This document shows positions 1 through 5,856 of a stretch of DNA of 6,121 nt, piece by piece. This DNA is from an uncultured Bacteroidales bacterium (GTDB lineage Bacteria > Bacteroidota > Bacteroidia > Bacteroidales > UBA4417): assembly GCA_937965665.1 (NCBI GenBank), contig CALCJE010000368.1, positions 1 through 6,121 on the forward strand, read 5' to 3'. Every line of letters begins with the position of its first letter. Within the stretch, counting starts at the first letter, position 1. Made by a program: the position numbers and the translations under genes. Below the pieces are notes generated by a model that saw only the letters and a program-made list of their open reading frames with translations, was not told the origin of the DNA and did no database searches.

Positions 1-822
1 CGCCCTGACCTGCCAAATAATTTCGAAAACTCTGTTAACCTGCCACATATTGCCTGGAAAACCGGTACCTCGTATGGCCGCCGCGATGCCTGGAGCATTG
101 GTTATAATCCTGACTATACCGTGGGTATATGGGTGGGAAACTTCGATGGCACCGGTGTGCCTGAACTCTCGGGCGCTGATTTTGCAACACCCATACTCTT
201 CAAAATTTTCAATTACCTGGCTTACAATCAAAAGCCTGCCTGGTTCAAACGCCCGGCAGGGCTCGATTTCCGGCTGGTGTGCGCCGAATCGGGCTTGCCT
301 CCTTCCGATGGATGCACCGCACTGGTAATGGACGATTATATCCCTGCCGTTTCGCCAAACCGAAAATGCGATCACCAGGTACCGGTTTTTGTGAACGAAA
401 CCGGAAGCATTTCGTACTGCCGCTCATGCCTGCCACAAGCCGGTTACCGGACTGACTATTTCCCAAACCTGAGCCCGGGTCTTATTGCATTTTACGAGGA
501 TGAGCAGATCCCTTACCGCAAAATTCCGCCGCATAACCCGCAGTGCAACAGGGTGTATCATAACGATAGCCCTGTAATTACCTCCCTCACCGAAGGCAAA
601 GAATATATTTTGTATGCCGGGGCAAAACAACAATTGCAACTGGCATTTACGGCAACATCGGATGTAAATAAAGTGTACTGGTATATCAACGATAAGTTTT
701 ATAAGGAAGCGGTGCGCGGACAGAAGCTCTTTTTTACGCCCGAAGCCGGTATTGTTAAAATTTCGTGCAGCGACGATAAAGGTCGTAATACAGATATACA
801 GGTGAAAGTGAGTTTCCTGTAA
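1..822 (+). CDS. pbpC: Penicillin-binding protein 1C, C-terminal part (5' truncated by window edge)
   Basis: The frame is open from base 1 and ends at TAA 820-822, giving 273 residues with no start in the window. PBP1C is an inner-membrane, periplasm-facing class A enzyme that polymerises and cross-links peptidoglycan; the glycosyltransferase domain and the SxxK serine lie off the left edge. Visible is the end of the transpeptidase domain: the KTGTS active-site motif at residues 20-24 (bases 58-72), then a GIWVGNFDG stretch typical of the family. A linker carries six cysteines (about residues 94, 105, 123, 140, 143, 182) and a CDH motif, perhaps disulfides or a metal site. The last ~90 residues fit the BiPBP_C domain (WYIND, then a GxVKISCSDDKGR pattern). 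Bacterial alpha-2-macroglobulin genes often sit upstream of pbpC, but that side is not visible. The truncation comes from the window edge, not from a mutation. Confidence 0.93.
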   Translation, partial: RPDLPNNFENSVNLPHIAWKTGTSYGRRDAWSIGYNPDYTVGIWVGNFDGTGVPELSGADFATPILFKIFNYLAYNQKPAWFKRPAGLDFRLVCAESGLPPSDGCTALVMDDYIPAVSPNRKCDHQVPVFVNETGSISYCRSCLPQAGYRTDYFPNLSPGLIAFYEDEQIPYRKIPPHNPQCNRVYHNDSPVITSLTEGKEYILYAGAKQQLQLAFTATSDVNKVYWYINDKFYKEAVRGQKLFFTPEAGIVKISCSDDKGRNTDIQVKVSFL

Positions 823-861
823 GCCGGGTTTTATTCCCCATCAACAAATTACAATTGATTT

Positions 862-907
862 GATCCGGCAAATTTCCAGTTGCCGGACGGGCTATTTCGC
901 CCGGATC
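862..907 (+). terminator. Nested hairpins downstream of pbpC, possible terminator
   Basis: About 40 bases after the pbpC stop, three perfect inverted repeats are packed together: an 8-bp stem 864-871/880-887 (TCCGGCAA), a 5-bp stem 888-892/899-903 (CGGGC), and an outer 7-bp pair 862-868/901-907 (GATCCGG with CCGGATC). The outer pair shares bases with both inner stems, so they cannot all form together. No clear T-tract follows, which makes this a weak intrinsic terminator at best. It could instead be a structured 3' end that stabilises the pbpC mRNA. Confidence 0.4.
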
Positions 908-970
908 TTCCAGACTTACATTTTCGATTCTCCGCGCTGGCAGGCTCTTTATATTGACTTTTAATCGGCT

Positions 971-1036
971 GTAGCGATTTAAACTACATCATTTCAGTAT
1001 ATCCTGCTACAAGCGATTGGTATTTTGTGCTATAGC
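971..1036 (+). promoter_or_regulatory. Three 23-bp-spaced direct repeats (copy A), putative activator-binding sites
   Basis: ACTACA starts at 983, GCTACA at 1006 and GCTATA at 1029, so the period is exactly 23 bp. An inverted GTAG lies at 971, and TGTAG 970-974 forms a perfect palindrome with CTACA 984-988. The same elements recur at 3854-3919 with identical spacing, while the sequence between them is mostly different (about 39 of 66 positions match overall, concentrated in the motifs). The third repeat occupies the place of the -33 element of the promoter at 1056, which fits an activator contacting RNA polymerase. Repeats about two helical turns apart are typical of response-regulator sites such as the LytTR class; the actual factor is not known. 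Confidence 0.6.
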
Positions 1037-1055
1037 AAAGATCTTCGTGTCAGTT

Positions 1056-1063
1056 TATTTTTG
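1056..1063 (+). promoter_or_regulatory. Putative -7 box TAnnTTTG (copy A)
   Basis: TATTTTTG fits the Bacteroidetes housekeeping -7 consensus TAnnTTTG. It starts 27 bp after the start of the third direct repeat, the same distance as in copy B at 3939. No canonical -33 TTTG is present; the repeat stands in its place. Transcription would begin around 1068-1071, giving the gene at 1241 a leader of roughly 170 bases. Confidence 0.55.
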
Positions 1064-1240
1064 TTTCTGTAACTTTTTAATGCACTGCGAAATGAACCTG
1101 CTTTTAAAATGAATATCCCTGATTGCGTTGGCAGTAGTGGCGCCGGCCGATTAAGTTTATCTTTTGAAATCGTGTAGTGTTCATGATTTTATAACCATTT
1201 AAAAGTTATACTCAAATTATATCTAAAGAAAACATTAAAA

Positions 1241-2143
1241 ATGAGATACATGAAGAAATACTTAAACCTTTCAGTTGTAATTTTTGCATTGATTATCTGT
1301 AAGATTTCTGAAGCACAAAATGTTGGTATTACAGATAAGAGTGGCGGCATTACTCCTGCCAGCACGCTACAGGTGCATAAGAATGCAACAAGTGGAGCTG
1401 TACTGCAGGTTACAAATACCAATACCGGAGAAACATCAGCCGATGGATTGATCATAAATCGCCAGGCAGGTTCTTTTGGAATTATTAATCAGGAAAATGA
1501 CACCATCAATATAGGTGGTTCTGCCAATTCAGGAAGCCATTTAAGTATTGAACCTGACGGAACCCTGGTAATGAAAGGGCAGTCTACAGTTTTTAATGAT
1601 CTGATGGTATTTCCGGATGCGACATCCAAAGGAAGTTCAAATCAGCCGACATGGCAGAGTTTTAAAAATAATGGAGAGAGCCCTAAATCAAGTCAAGGGG
1701 TCTTTTTATGGATGTTTAGCCCTACTGAAGAGCAGGAAGTATATTTCACGATACAAATACCGCATAGCTATAAAGTAGGTACCTCAATTTATCCTCATGT
1801 ACATTGGACAACAACTACCGGAACTCCTTCAGGTACAGATGTTGTTTGGGGGCTTGAATATACTGTGATGAAAATTGGTGGGAATTTTGGCAATACAACC
1901 TTAATTACGTCAAATACAGTGATAACTCCAATAGGTAAACCAACTAAAACAAGCCAGCATCTGATTACAGCGTTCCCAACCATTTCAGGTGATGGTATTG
2001 AAATAAGTACCATCCTGGTTTGCCGGTTATACAGATATGTTGCTGACGCTAATGATACTTTTGGGAATTCAGTTGGATTACTGGGTTTTGATATCCATTA
2101 CGAAAGCGATACACAGGGAAGCCATACCGAATATACCAAATAG
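1241..2143 (+). CDS. Secreted protein with phage-structural-protein-like C-terminal domain
   Basis: A 300-residue protein of unknown role. An N-terminal signal peptide is visible (MKK, hydrophobic stretch about residues 9-20, probable cleavage after SEAQ at 23-26). ATG 1241 follows an A-rich stretch; ATG 1250 is an equally plausible start that gives a tidier signal peptide. Residues 27-115 are rich in G, N, T and S and look like beta-structured fibre sequence seen in many Bacteroidetes surface proteins. Residues 118-300 form a distinct domain with IPHSYK (174-179), HVHW (186-189), VVWGLEYT (201-208) and FDIHYESD (283-290). From memory this combination also occurs in phage tail or virion structural proteins, so a receptor-binding or trimeric fibre fold is an inference. 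There is no T9SS sorting domain at the C-terminus. It sits 7 bases before the T9SS cargo gene at 2151 and is probably co-transcribed with it. It looks more A/T-rich than the next gene, which may indicate separate acquisition. Confidence 0.85.
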   Translation: MRYMKKYLNLSVVIFALIICKISEAQNVGITDKSGGITPASTLQVHKNATSGAVLQVTNTNTGETSADGLIINRQAGSFGIINQENDTINIGGSANSGSHLSIEPDGTLVMKGQSTVFNDLMVFPDATSKGSSNQPTWQSFKNNGESPKSSQGVFLWMFSPTEEQEVYFTIQIPHSYKVGTSIYPHVHWTTTTGTPSGTDVVWGLEYTVMKIGGNFGNTTLITSNTVITPIGKPTKTSQHLITAFPTISGDGIEISTILVCRLYRYVADANDTFGNSVGLLGFDIHYESDTQGSHTEYTK

Positions 2144-2150
2144 CACCTCC

Positions 2151-3680
2151 ATGAAGCAAGCTTACTTACTTTCAGTTATAGTGGTGATGAGTTTAATGCC
2201 GCAATGTTTCTACGGCCAGGGTATTATAATTCAGCCGGGTGCTTATGTAACGGTTCAGAATACGGCGAGCATCAAAACAACGGGAACAGCCGGTATAACC
2301 CTTAAATCTACAGCAGCCGGTACCGGCTCGCTGGCAGATTTCAATTCACCCGGGGGAGTTGCTTTCCTGGGTAGTGGCACCGCCACTGTTGAGCGTTATA
2401 TTTCGGGCGCTCAGTGGGCATGGCATATGCTTAGTTCGCCGGTTGCTTCGCAGGCTATTATAGGCGAATTTACACCTGCTGCTACAGGTTACGATTTTTA
2501 TACCTGGTACGAGCCTCAGCTCACCTGGGTTAATTTTAAAAATACGAATGTCGCTCCAACCTGGGGCACGGCCAATAATGGTAAAACTGAATTTATTCCC
2601 GGCACCGGTTACCTGGTTGCGTACGAAGCGGCCAATCCCACCAAAATTTTCCAGGGAACCTTAAATTCAGGTATCGTAAATTTCGCACTCACCTTCGGCG
2701 GACAATCAACTTACAAATATTTTAACCTGGTGGGTAATCCCTATCCCTGTACCATCGACTGGAAAGCGGCCAGTGGCTGGGATCGGTCGAACCTGGTTGA
2801 AAACGGCTCCGGCAAATACGATTACTGGATTTGGAATGATGCAGCAGGCAATTACGGGGTGTTCAACTCTGGCGGAGCCGATGGCTCCGGAACAAATTCA
2901 GTGGGCAGGTATATCGCTACCGGCCAGGGATTTTATGTGCTGGCAAAACAATCGGGAAATTTTGGTATCGATAATGGCGTTAAAGCTCAAGGCACGCAAA
3001 ACTGGCTTAAAAGCGCTGAAACCGAAAGCGGTTTGTTGCGGTTAAAAATATCCAGCAGTGCCAACGCCTTCAGCGATGAAATGCTTGTTGAATTTGATCC
3101 CGAATCCGAAAGCGGAGGTAGTGATAAATTCTGGAGCTTTTATACCGAAGCCCCGGAGCTGTATTCGGTGAAAGATGGTAAAAACTATGCGATTAACCGA
3201 TACAACTCATTTTCCTACGACCTGGTAGTTTCTGTTGCCGCCAAAACCGGCGTAAGTGCCACCTATACCATCCAGGCTATGGATATTACCGGCTTCAGCC
3301 TCAGCAACGATGTTTGGCTTAAAGATCAGAAAACTGGTACCATTACAAACCTGAAACAAACGCCATCCTATTCGTTTACCGGGTCACCTGGCGACGAAAG
3401 CAATCGTTTTCAGCTGTATTTCCGATCTATTACCGGTGTGCAGGAACTGAGCAAGGCTGATTTTACTGTTGTAACTTCCGAAAAGAGTATTATCATCAGG
3501 CGTAATCAGGCAAACAAACCGTGCACGGTACAGGTATTCAATGTAGTGGGTCAGCTGGTAAGCAGCAGCCGGATGAATGGGGATGACGAAATTCAAATCC
3601 CTGTGAACCAGGAGGGTGTTTACGTGGTAAATGTTACTTCAACAGGCACCTCTTTCAGCAGCAAAGTGGTGTTGCGCTGA
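2151..3680 (+). CDS. T9SS type A sorting-domain-containing surface/secreted protein
   Basis: A 509-residue cargo protein of the type IX secretion system; its function after export is not recognisable. The open frame extends upstream to 2037 inside the preceding gene, but ATG 2151 is chosen because it opens a clean signal peptide (MKQ, hydrophobic core, cleavage near YGQ at 21-23). Residues 24-75 are repetitive beta-type sequence (QPGAYVTVQN, GTAGITLKS). Next comes a module common in Bacteroidetes T9SS cargo: ERY (81-83), WHMLSSP (91-97) and LVGNPYP (around 193-199). A second module spans about 295-428 (RLKIS, SDEMLVEF, KDGKNYAINR, KTGTITNL, PGDESNRFQLYF) and recurs in the protein at 4293. The C-terminal sorting domain covers about 433-509, with VQVFNVVGQLV, a GVYVVNV strand and terminal KVVLR. 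No catalytic motif is seen, so an adhesive or structural role is plausible. An intrinsic terminator follows 38 bases after the stop. Confidence 0.92.
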   Translation: MKQAYLLSVIVVMSLMPQCFYGQGIIIQPGAYVTVQNTASIKTTGTAGITLKSTAAGTGSLADFNSPGGVAFLGSGTATVERYISGAQWAWHMLSSPVASQAIIGEFTPAATGYDFYTWYEPQLTWVNFKNTNVAPTWGTANNGKTEFIPGTGYLVAYEAANPTKIFQGTLNSGIVNFALTFGGQSTYKYFNLVGNPYPCTIDWKAASGWDRSNLVENGSGKYDYWIWNDAAGNYGVFNSGGADGSGTNSVGRYIATGQGFYVLAKQSGNFGIDNGVKAQGTQNWLKSAETESGLLRLKISSSANAFSDEMLVEFDPESESGGSDKFWSFYTEAPELYSVKDGKNYAINRYNSFSYDLVVSVAAKTGVSATYTIQAMDITGFSLSNDVWLKDQKTGTITNLKQTPSYSFTGSPGDESNRFQLYFRSITGVQELSKADFTVVTSEKSIIIRRNQANKPCTVQVFNVVGQLVSSSRMNGDDEIQIPVNQEGVYVVNVTSTGTSFSSKVVLR

Positions 3681-3718
3681 TAAAATAGTGAATTCTGATT
3701 TGGGTAATTGTTAATTTG

Positions 3719-3766
3719 GGAAGAATTGGAGCGCTTTCACCGGTCGACCAGTTCTTCCTTTTTTTT
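3719..3766 (+). terminator. Strong intrinsic terminator of the 1241-3680 operon
   Basis: GGAAGAATTGG (3719-3729) pairs with CCAGTTCTTCC (3748-3758) over 11 bp with a single G-T wobble, around an 18-base loop. A run of eight T follows (3759-3766). The other strand has no T-run after the stem, so the signal acts only on rightward transcripts. Confidence 0.88.
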
Positions 3767-3853
3767 ACTGCTGTTTACTTGTGCCGGCGGATACCTGTTT
3801 CCTGCCGCTACTGCTTTATAATCCTTTCTGCCGGCTGTTAAACATAAATTCTG

Positions 3854-3919
3854 GTAGTGCTTTCAACTACATTTTTAATCAGCCTTCCACTACATACTTT
3901 AGGCAATTCGAACTATAGA
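3854..3919 (+). promoter_or_regulatory. Three 23-bp-spaced direct repeats (copy B), putative activator-binding sites
   Basis: ACTACA starts at 3866, ACTACA at 3889 and ACTATA at 3912, so the period is exactly 23 bp. An inverted GTAGT at 3854-3858 forms a 5-bp palindrome with ACTAC at 3866-3870. Every element lies 2883 bp from its counterpart in copy A (971-1036), with no insertion or deletion between the motifs. The third repeat takes the -33 position of the promoter at 3939, as in copy A. The bound factor is not known. Confidence 0.6.
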
Positions 3920-3938
3920 CTATTTTTTAAGGCAGGGC

Positions 3939-3946
3939 TAAATTTG
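3939..3946 (+). promoter_or_regulatory. Putative -7 box TAnnTTTG (copy B)
   Basis: TAAATTTG matches the Bacteroidetes -7 consensus TAnnTTTG and begins 27 bp after the start of the third direct repeat. Transcription would start near 3951-3954, about 26 bases before the 49-codon ORF at 3979. There is no canonical -33 TTTG. Confidence 0.6.
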
Positions 3947-3960
3947 TATCATTCTGATTG

Positions 3961-3969
3961 AGGAAAGGA
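3961..3969 (+). promoter_or_regulatory. Purine-rich ribosome binding site of the 49-codon ORF
   Basis: AGGAAAGGA ends about 9 bases before ATG 3979. Such Shine-Dalgarno-like sequences are uncommon in Bacteroidetes, and the other genes in this window lack a strong one. It supports translation of the short ORF. Confidence 0.45.
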
Positions 3970-3978
3970 ACACTGAAA

Positions 3979-4128
3979 ATGAGCATAACAATTATTGGTT
4001 TAATCTGGATAATGACGTCACTGTTTACCGTGGCGCTGAAGATTTTTTTCAGGAAATATGTCCTATTTTCTGTCAGTACTCCGGTTGAAGAAACCCGTTC
4101 AGATGATCCAGATATCATACATGCTTAA
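3979..4128 (+). CDS. Small single-pass membrane protein, 49 residues, unknown function
   Basis: ATG 3979 to TAA 4126-4128 encodes 49 residues that I do not recognise. Residues 3-24 form one hydrophobic segment (starting ITIIGLIWIM, ending ALKIFF), long enough to cross the membrane. It is followed by RKY and a polar, acidic tail (EETRSDDPD). By the positive-inside rule the C-terminus would face the cytoplasm. The case for a real gene is contextual: a -7 box about 33 bases upstream, the purine-rich site at 3961-3969, and an intrinsic terminator 75 bases downstream, so the ORF fills a short transcript of roughly 280 bases. It shares promoter architecture with the secreted-protein operon at 1241. 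An alternative is that the transcript is a non-coding RNA and the ORF is incidental. Confidence 0.45.
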   Translation: MSITIIGLIWIMTSLFTVALKIFFRKYVLFSVSTPVEETRSDDPDIIHA

Positions 4129-4199
4129 CTGGTCAAAATGGCAATGAAGAACATATATCTCGTACCATGCTTGTATACTGCATTACATACTGCCACTAC

Positions 4200-4235
4200 A
4201 GGGATATCTCCGGAACGCCGGAGATATCTTTTCTT
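4200..4235 (+). terminator. Strong intrinsic terminator after the 49-codon ORF
   Basis: GATATCTCCGG (4203-4213) and CCGGAGATATC (4218-4228) form a perfect 11-bp stem closed by an AACG tetraloop, followed by TTTTCTT (4229-4235). The stem can extend outward by two G-T pairs and one A-T pair. The opposite strand lacks a T-rich tail, so it serves rightward transcription. It separates the short unit from the gene at 4293. Confidence 0.82.
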
Positions 4236-4292
4236 ACGGCCGTGAATTGAATGCGTGCACAATCTGATAACACTACTATAAATGTATAAGTT

Positions 4293-5165
4293 ATGAAAAC
4301 AAAAGAGCTTATCACAGAAGAGTTTATCAAAGTATCAAAAAAGATACTGATGCTCACCCTTGCATCCGCTTTCGTCGCATTCTTTAACTTAACATCTTCA
4401 GGATCCGTTTTTAATAGAAGTGCCTGCAACCCGTTGGTTGAAGATACAACTATGCTTAAAAGCGGCCATGATGTTGCCGATTTACTCCAAATTACTGCGA
4501 AAGTCAACAATAAAACAGATGAACTTTACATGCACTTTAACCAGGATGCTACCGATGGTTTTGACGGCGCTTACGATGCCTATAACCTCGTATCTTTCGC
4601 TGGTACACAGGTTCCTGATGTTTATACGGTTGACGTATCCGGTACAAAATATTCCATCAATTCATTCCCCTTTTCGGGAATTGATAAGTCCGTTGATTTG
4701 GGCTTTAAATTTGGCACCGATGCCACGGCTGTATTTCAGATATCAGGTGTCGAAAGCTTTATTCAATATCCCGATATGGGAATTTACCTGCTCGATACCA
4801 AAACAGGCAACCAGGTATCGCTTCGTACTACTTCCGAATATTCATTCTCCTACCTGGCATCGGACGATCCGCAACGTTTTAAAATAAAGTTTATCGGAAT
4901 AACAGCCGGAATGCCGGAAAATATTAAGCAAACTTCCGCTTGCCGCGTATTTGCTTTCAACAGGGAACTGAACCTGCAATATGAACCGCTAAAAGGAAAG
5001 AAGGGTTCCGCAACTATCATCGATCTGCAGGGCCGGGTGATCGAAACCTTTACTTTGGATGGCTCGGGATTGCAAAAGGTGTCGTGCCCGTTCTCTACCG
5101 GCGTGTACCTGGTAAATATCAGTTTTCCCGGGTTTACTGAAACCCATAAAGTTGCTGTCCGTTAA
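4293..5165 (+). CDS. Small T9SS type A sorting-domain-containing protein
   Basis: A 290-residue probable type IX secretion cargo of unknown function. ATG 4293 is preceded by an A/T-rich leader. The N-terminus is unusual: 17 polar residues come before KKI and the hydrophobic core (about 18-33), longer than a normal signal-peptide n-region. A start at Met20 would leave no positive charge, so the long form is preferred. Residues 64-203 form a module (LLQITAK, TDELYMHFNQ, DGFDGAYDAYNL, YSINSFP, LLDTKTGNQVSL, DDPQRFKIKF) that matches in order the 295-428 module of the protein at 2151 and is widespread just before T9SS tails. The sorting domain spans about 207-290 (IIDLQGRVIETF, GVYLVNIS, terminal KVAVR). 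It lacks the ~290-residue N-terminal region of the larger protein. It appears monocistronic, lying between terminators at 4200-4235 and 5202-5233. Confidence 0.88.
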   Translation: MKTKELITEEFIKVSKKILMLTLASAFVAFFNLTSSGSVFNRSACNPLVEDTTMLKSGHDVADLLQITAKVNNKTDELYMHFNQDATDGFDGAYDAYNLVSFAGTQVPDVYTVDVSGTKYSINSFPFSGIDKSVDLGFKFGTDATAVFQISGVESFIQYPDMGIYLLDTKTGNQVSLRTTSEYSFSYLASDDPQRFKIKFIGITAGMPENIKQTSACRVFAFNRELNLQYEPLKGKKGSATIIDLQGRVIETFTLDGSGLQKVSCPFSTGVYLVNISFPGFTETHKVAVR

Positions 5166-5201
5166 AATGATCTGACAAAGCGTTCTATTACTGAATAATA
5201 C

Positions 5202-5233
5202 TGCTGCCTGGCCACAATGTGAGCCGGGCAGCA
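5202..5233 (+). terminator. Hairpin terminator after the small T9SS cargo gene
   Basis: TGCTGCCTGGC (5202-5212) pairs with GCCGGGCAGCA (5223-5233) over 11 bp with one G-T wobble. The loop region can add a CAC/GTG pairing with one bulged base. The downstream tail ACATTTATGG is only weakly T-rich, so termination strength is uncertain. It lies 37 bases after the stop at 5165. Confidence 0.55.
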
Positions 5234-5286
5234 ACATTTATGGCGTTTTCCCGTTTTATTTTCTGTTTATTTCAGGCTTGTTAATT

Positions 5287-5820
5287 ATGGAGTTTTATGT
5301 TGCATTCCTTCGTGGGATAAATGTATCGGGGCAGAAAATTATAAAAATGGAAGCATTGCGCGAAGCTTTTATGCGCGCAGGCTTTACCGGGGTGAAAACT
5401 TATATACAAAGCGGCAATGTGCTTTTCAGCAGAAGCGGATCCTCCGAATCCGAACTGATAAACCAGGTTGAACGGCTGATTGTCGAAAATTTCGGTTTTC
5501 ACACCGAGGTAATCCTGCGAAGCAGGGATGAAATTGAATCAATACTTAAAGCGCTGGAAAATAAACATTCCGAAAGGGTAGGGGAACAAAAATTATATAT
5601 CTCATTCCTAAAAAATGCATTTATTGGCAACCCCAGCCTGCCGTTGTTTTCGAAAAATAGCGATGTGGAAATAATTTACCACAACAGCCGTGATTTTATT
5701 TCGCTTTCGCATTTGCATAAAGGCGCCTATGGATTCCCGAATGCATTTATCGAAAAATATACTGGCATTCCGGCTACAACAAGAAATCCGCAGACTTTAC
5801 AAAAGATACTCGACCTGTAA
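5287..5820 (+). CDS. DUF1697 domain-containing protein
   Basis: A 177-residue cytoplasmic protein, the usual size for DUF1697 (175-180 residues), a widespread family without an assigned biochemical role. Recognition rests on the N-terminal YVAFLRGINVSG (residues 4-15), a KME motif, TYIQSGNVLF (38-47), which is the family signature, and the C-terminal GIPATTRNPQTL before the end. The frame stays open to a TTG at 5278, but ATG 5287 puts the conserved motif at the expected distance from the start. It has no signal peptide and is not related to the T9SS genes before it. It converges on the aminopeptidase gene with 36 bases between the stop codons. Its last codons form part of a long inverted repeat (5785-5832). 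Confidence 0.93.
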   Translation: MEFYVAFLRGINVSGQKIIKMEALREAFMRAGFTGVKTYIQSGNVLFSRSGSSESELINQVERLIVENFGFHTEVILRSRDEIESILKALENKHSERVGEQKLYISFLKNAFIGNPSLPLFSKNSDVEIIYHNSRDFISLSHLHKGAYGFPNAFIEKYTGIPATTRNPQTLQKILDL

Positions 5821-5832
5821 AGCCTGCGGATT
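5785..5832 (-). terminator. Long inverted repeat across the DUF1697 stop codon, likely leftward terminator
   Basis: AATCCGCAG (5785-5793) pairs with CTGCGGATT (5824-5832). After one A/C mismatch, CTTTACA (5795-5801) pairs with TGTAAAG (5816-5822), giving 16 pairs in 17 positions around a 14-base loop. Read leftward, the stem is followed by TTTCTTGTTGT, a T-rich tail suited to ending the aminopeptidase transcript. Rightward, the tail is A-rich. The left arm lies inside DUF1697 coding sequence and the right arm includes its TAA. Confidence 0.65.
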
Positions 5833-5856
5833 AAATGAGCAAAAATATGGGTGGTT

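Larger units (their letters stand above)
823..1240. other. Gene-free stretch between pbpC and the secreted-protein operon
   Basis: I see no convincing gene in these 418 bases. The left part holds the hairpins at 862-907. The middle holds the repeat and promoter module at 971-1063. The right part (about 1070-1240) would be the leader of the 1241 gene if that promoter is used. Only very short ORFs occur here, for example 22 codons at 1109-1177, which I do not support as genes. The last 80 bases are very A/T-rich, as is common just before Bacteroidetes start codons. Confidence 0.7.
3681..4292. other. Intergenic region between the two T9SS cargo genes
   Basis: These 612 bases carry, in order, the terminator of the upstream operon (3719-3766), repeat and promoter copy B (3854-3946), a 49-codon ORF with a ribosome binding site (3979-4128) and a second intrinsic terminator (4203-4235). 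From 3767 to 3853 I see nothing definite. From 4129 to 4202 there is only a short tandem ATACTGC pair (4175-4181 and 4187-4193). The last 57 bases before 4293 should hold the promoter of that gene, but I find no convincing -7 box there. Confidence 0.7.

Noticed and set aside
1109..1177. 22-codon ORF in the leader of the 1241 gene
   Set aside because: There is no ribosome site, no recognisable peptide feature and no similarity to the 49-codon ORF under the sister promoter.
2037..2150. Upstream extension of the T9SS cargo frame, overlapping the end of the 1241 gene by 107 bases
   Set aside because: The ATG at 2151 opens a clean signal peptide directly after the previous stop; the extension would bury that signal inside the protein.
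2144..2150. CACCTCC between the two operon genes, identical to the 16S rRNA anti-Shine-Dalgarno sequence
   Set aside because: On the mRNA it has the same sense as the rRNA and cannot pair with it; a 7-base match is likely chance.
3927..4118. 63-codon minus-strand ORF opposite the small membrane ORF
   Set aside because: The promoter box, ribosome site and both terminators in this region point rightward, and nothing supports leftward transcription.
4175..4193. Tandem ATACTGC pair with 12-bp period
   Set aside because: There are only two short copies with no partner elsewhere in the window; too little to call a regulatory or repeat element.
4195..4280. Further ACTACA (4195) and ACTACTATA (4272) sequences before the 4293 gene
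   Set aside because: They do not follow the 23-bp period and no TAnnTTTG box lies at the matching distance, so I do not count a third promoter module.
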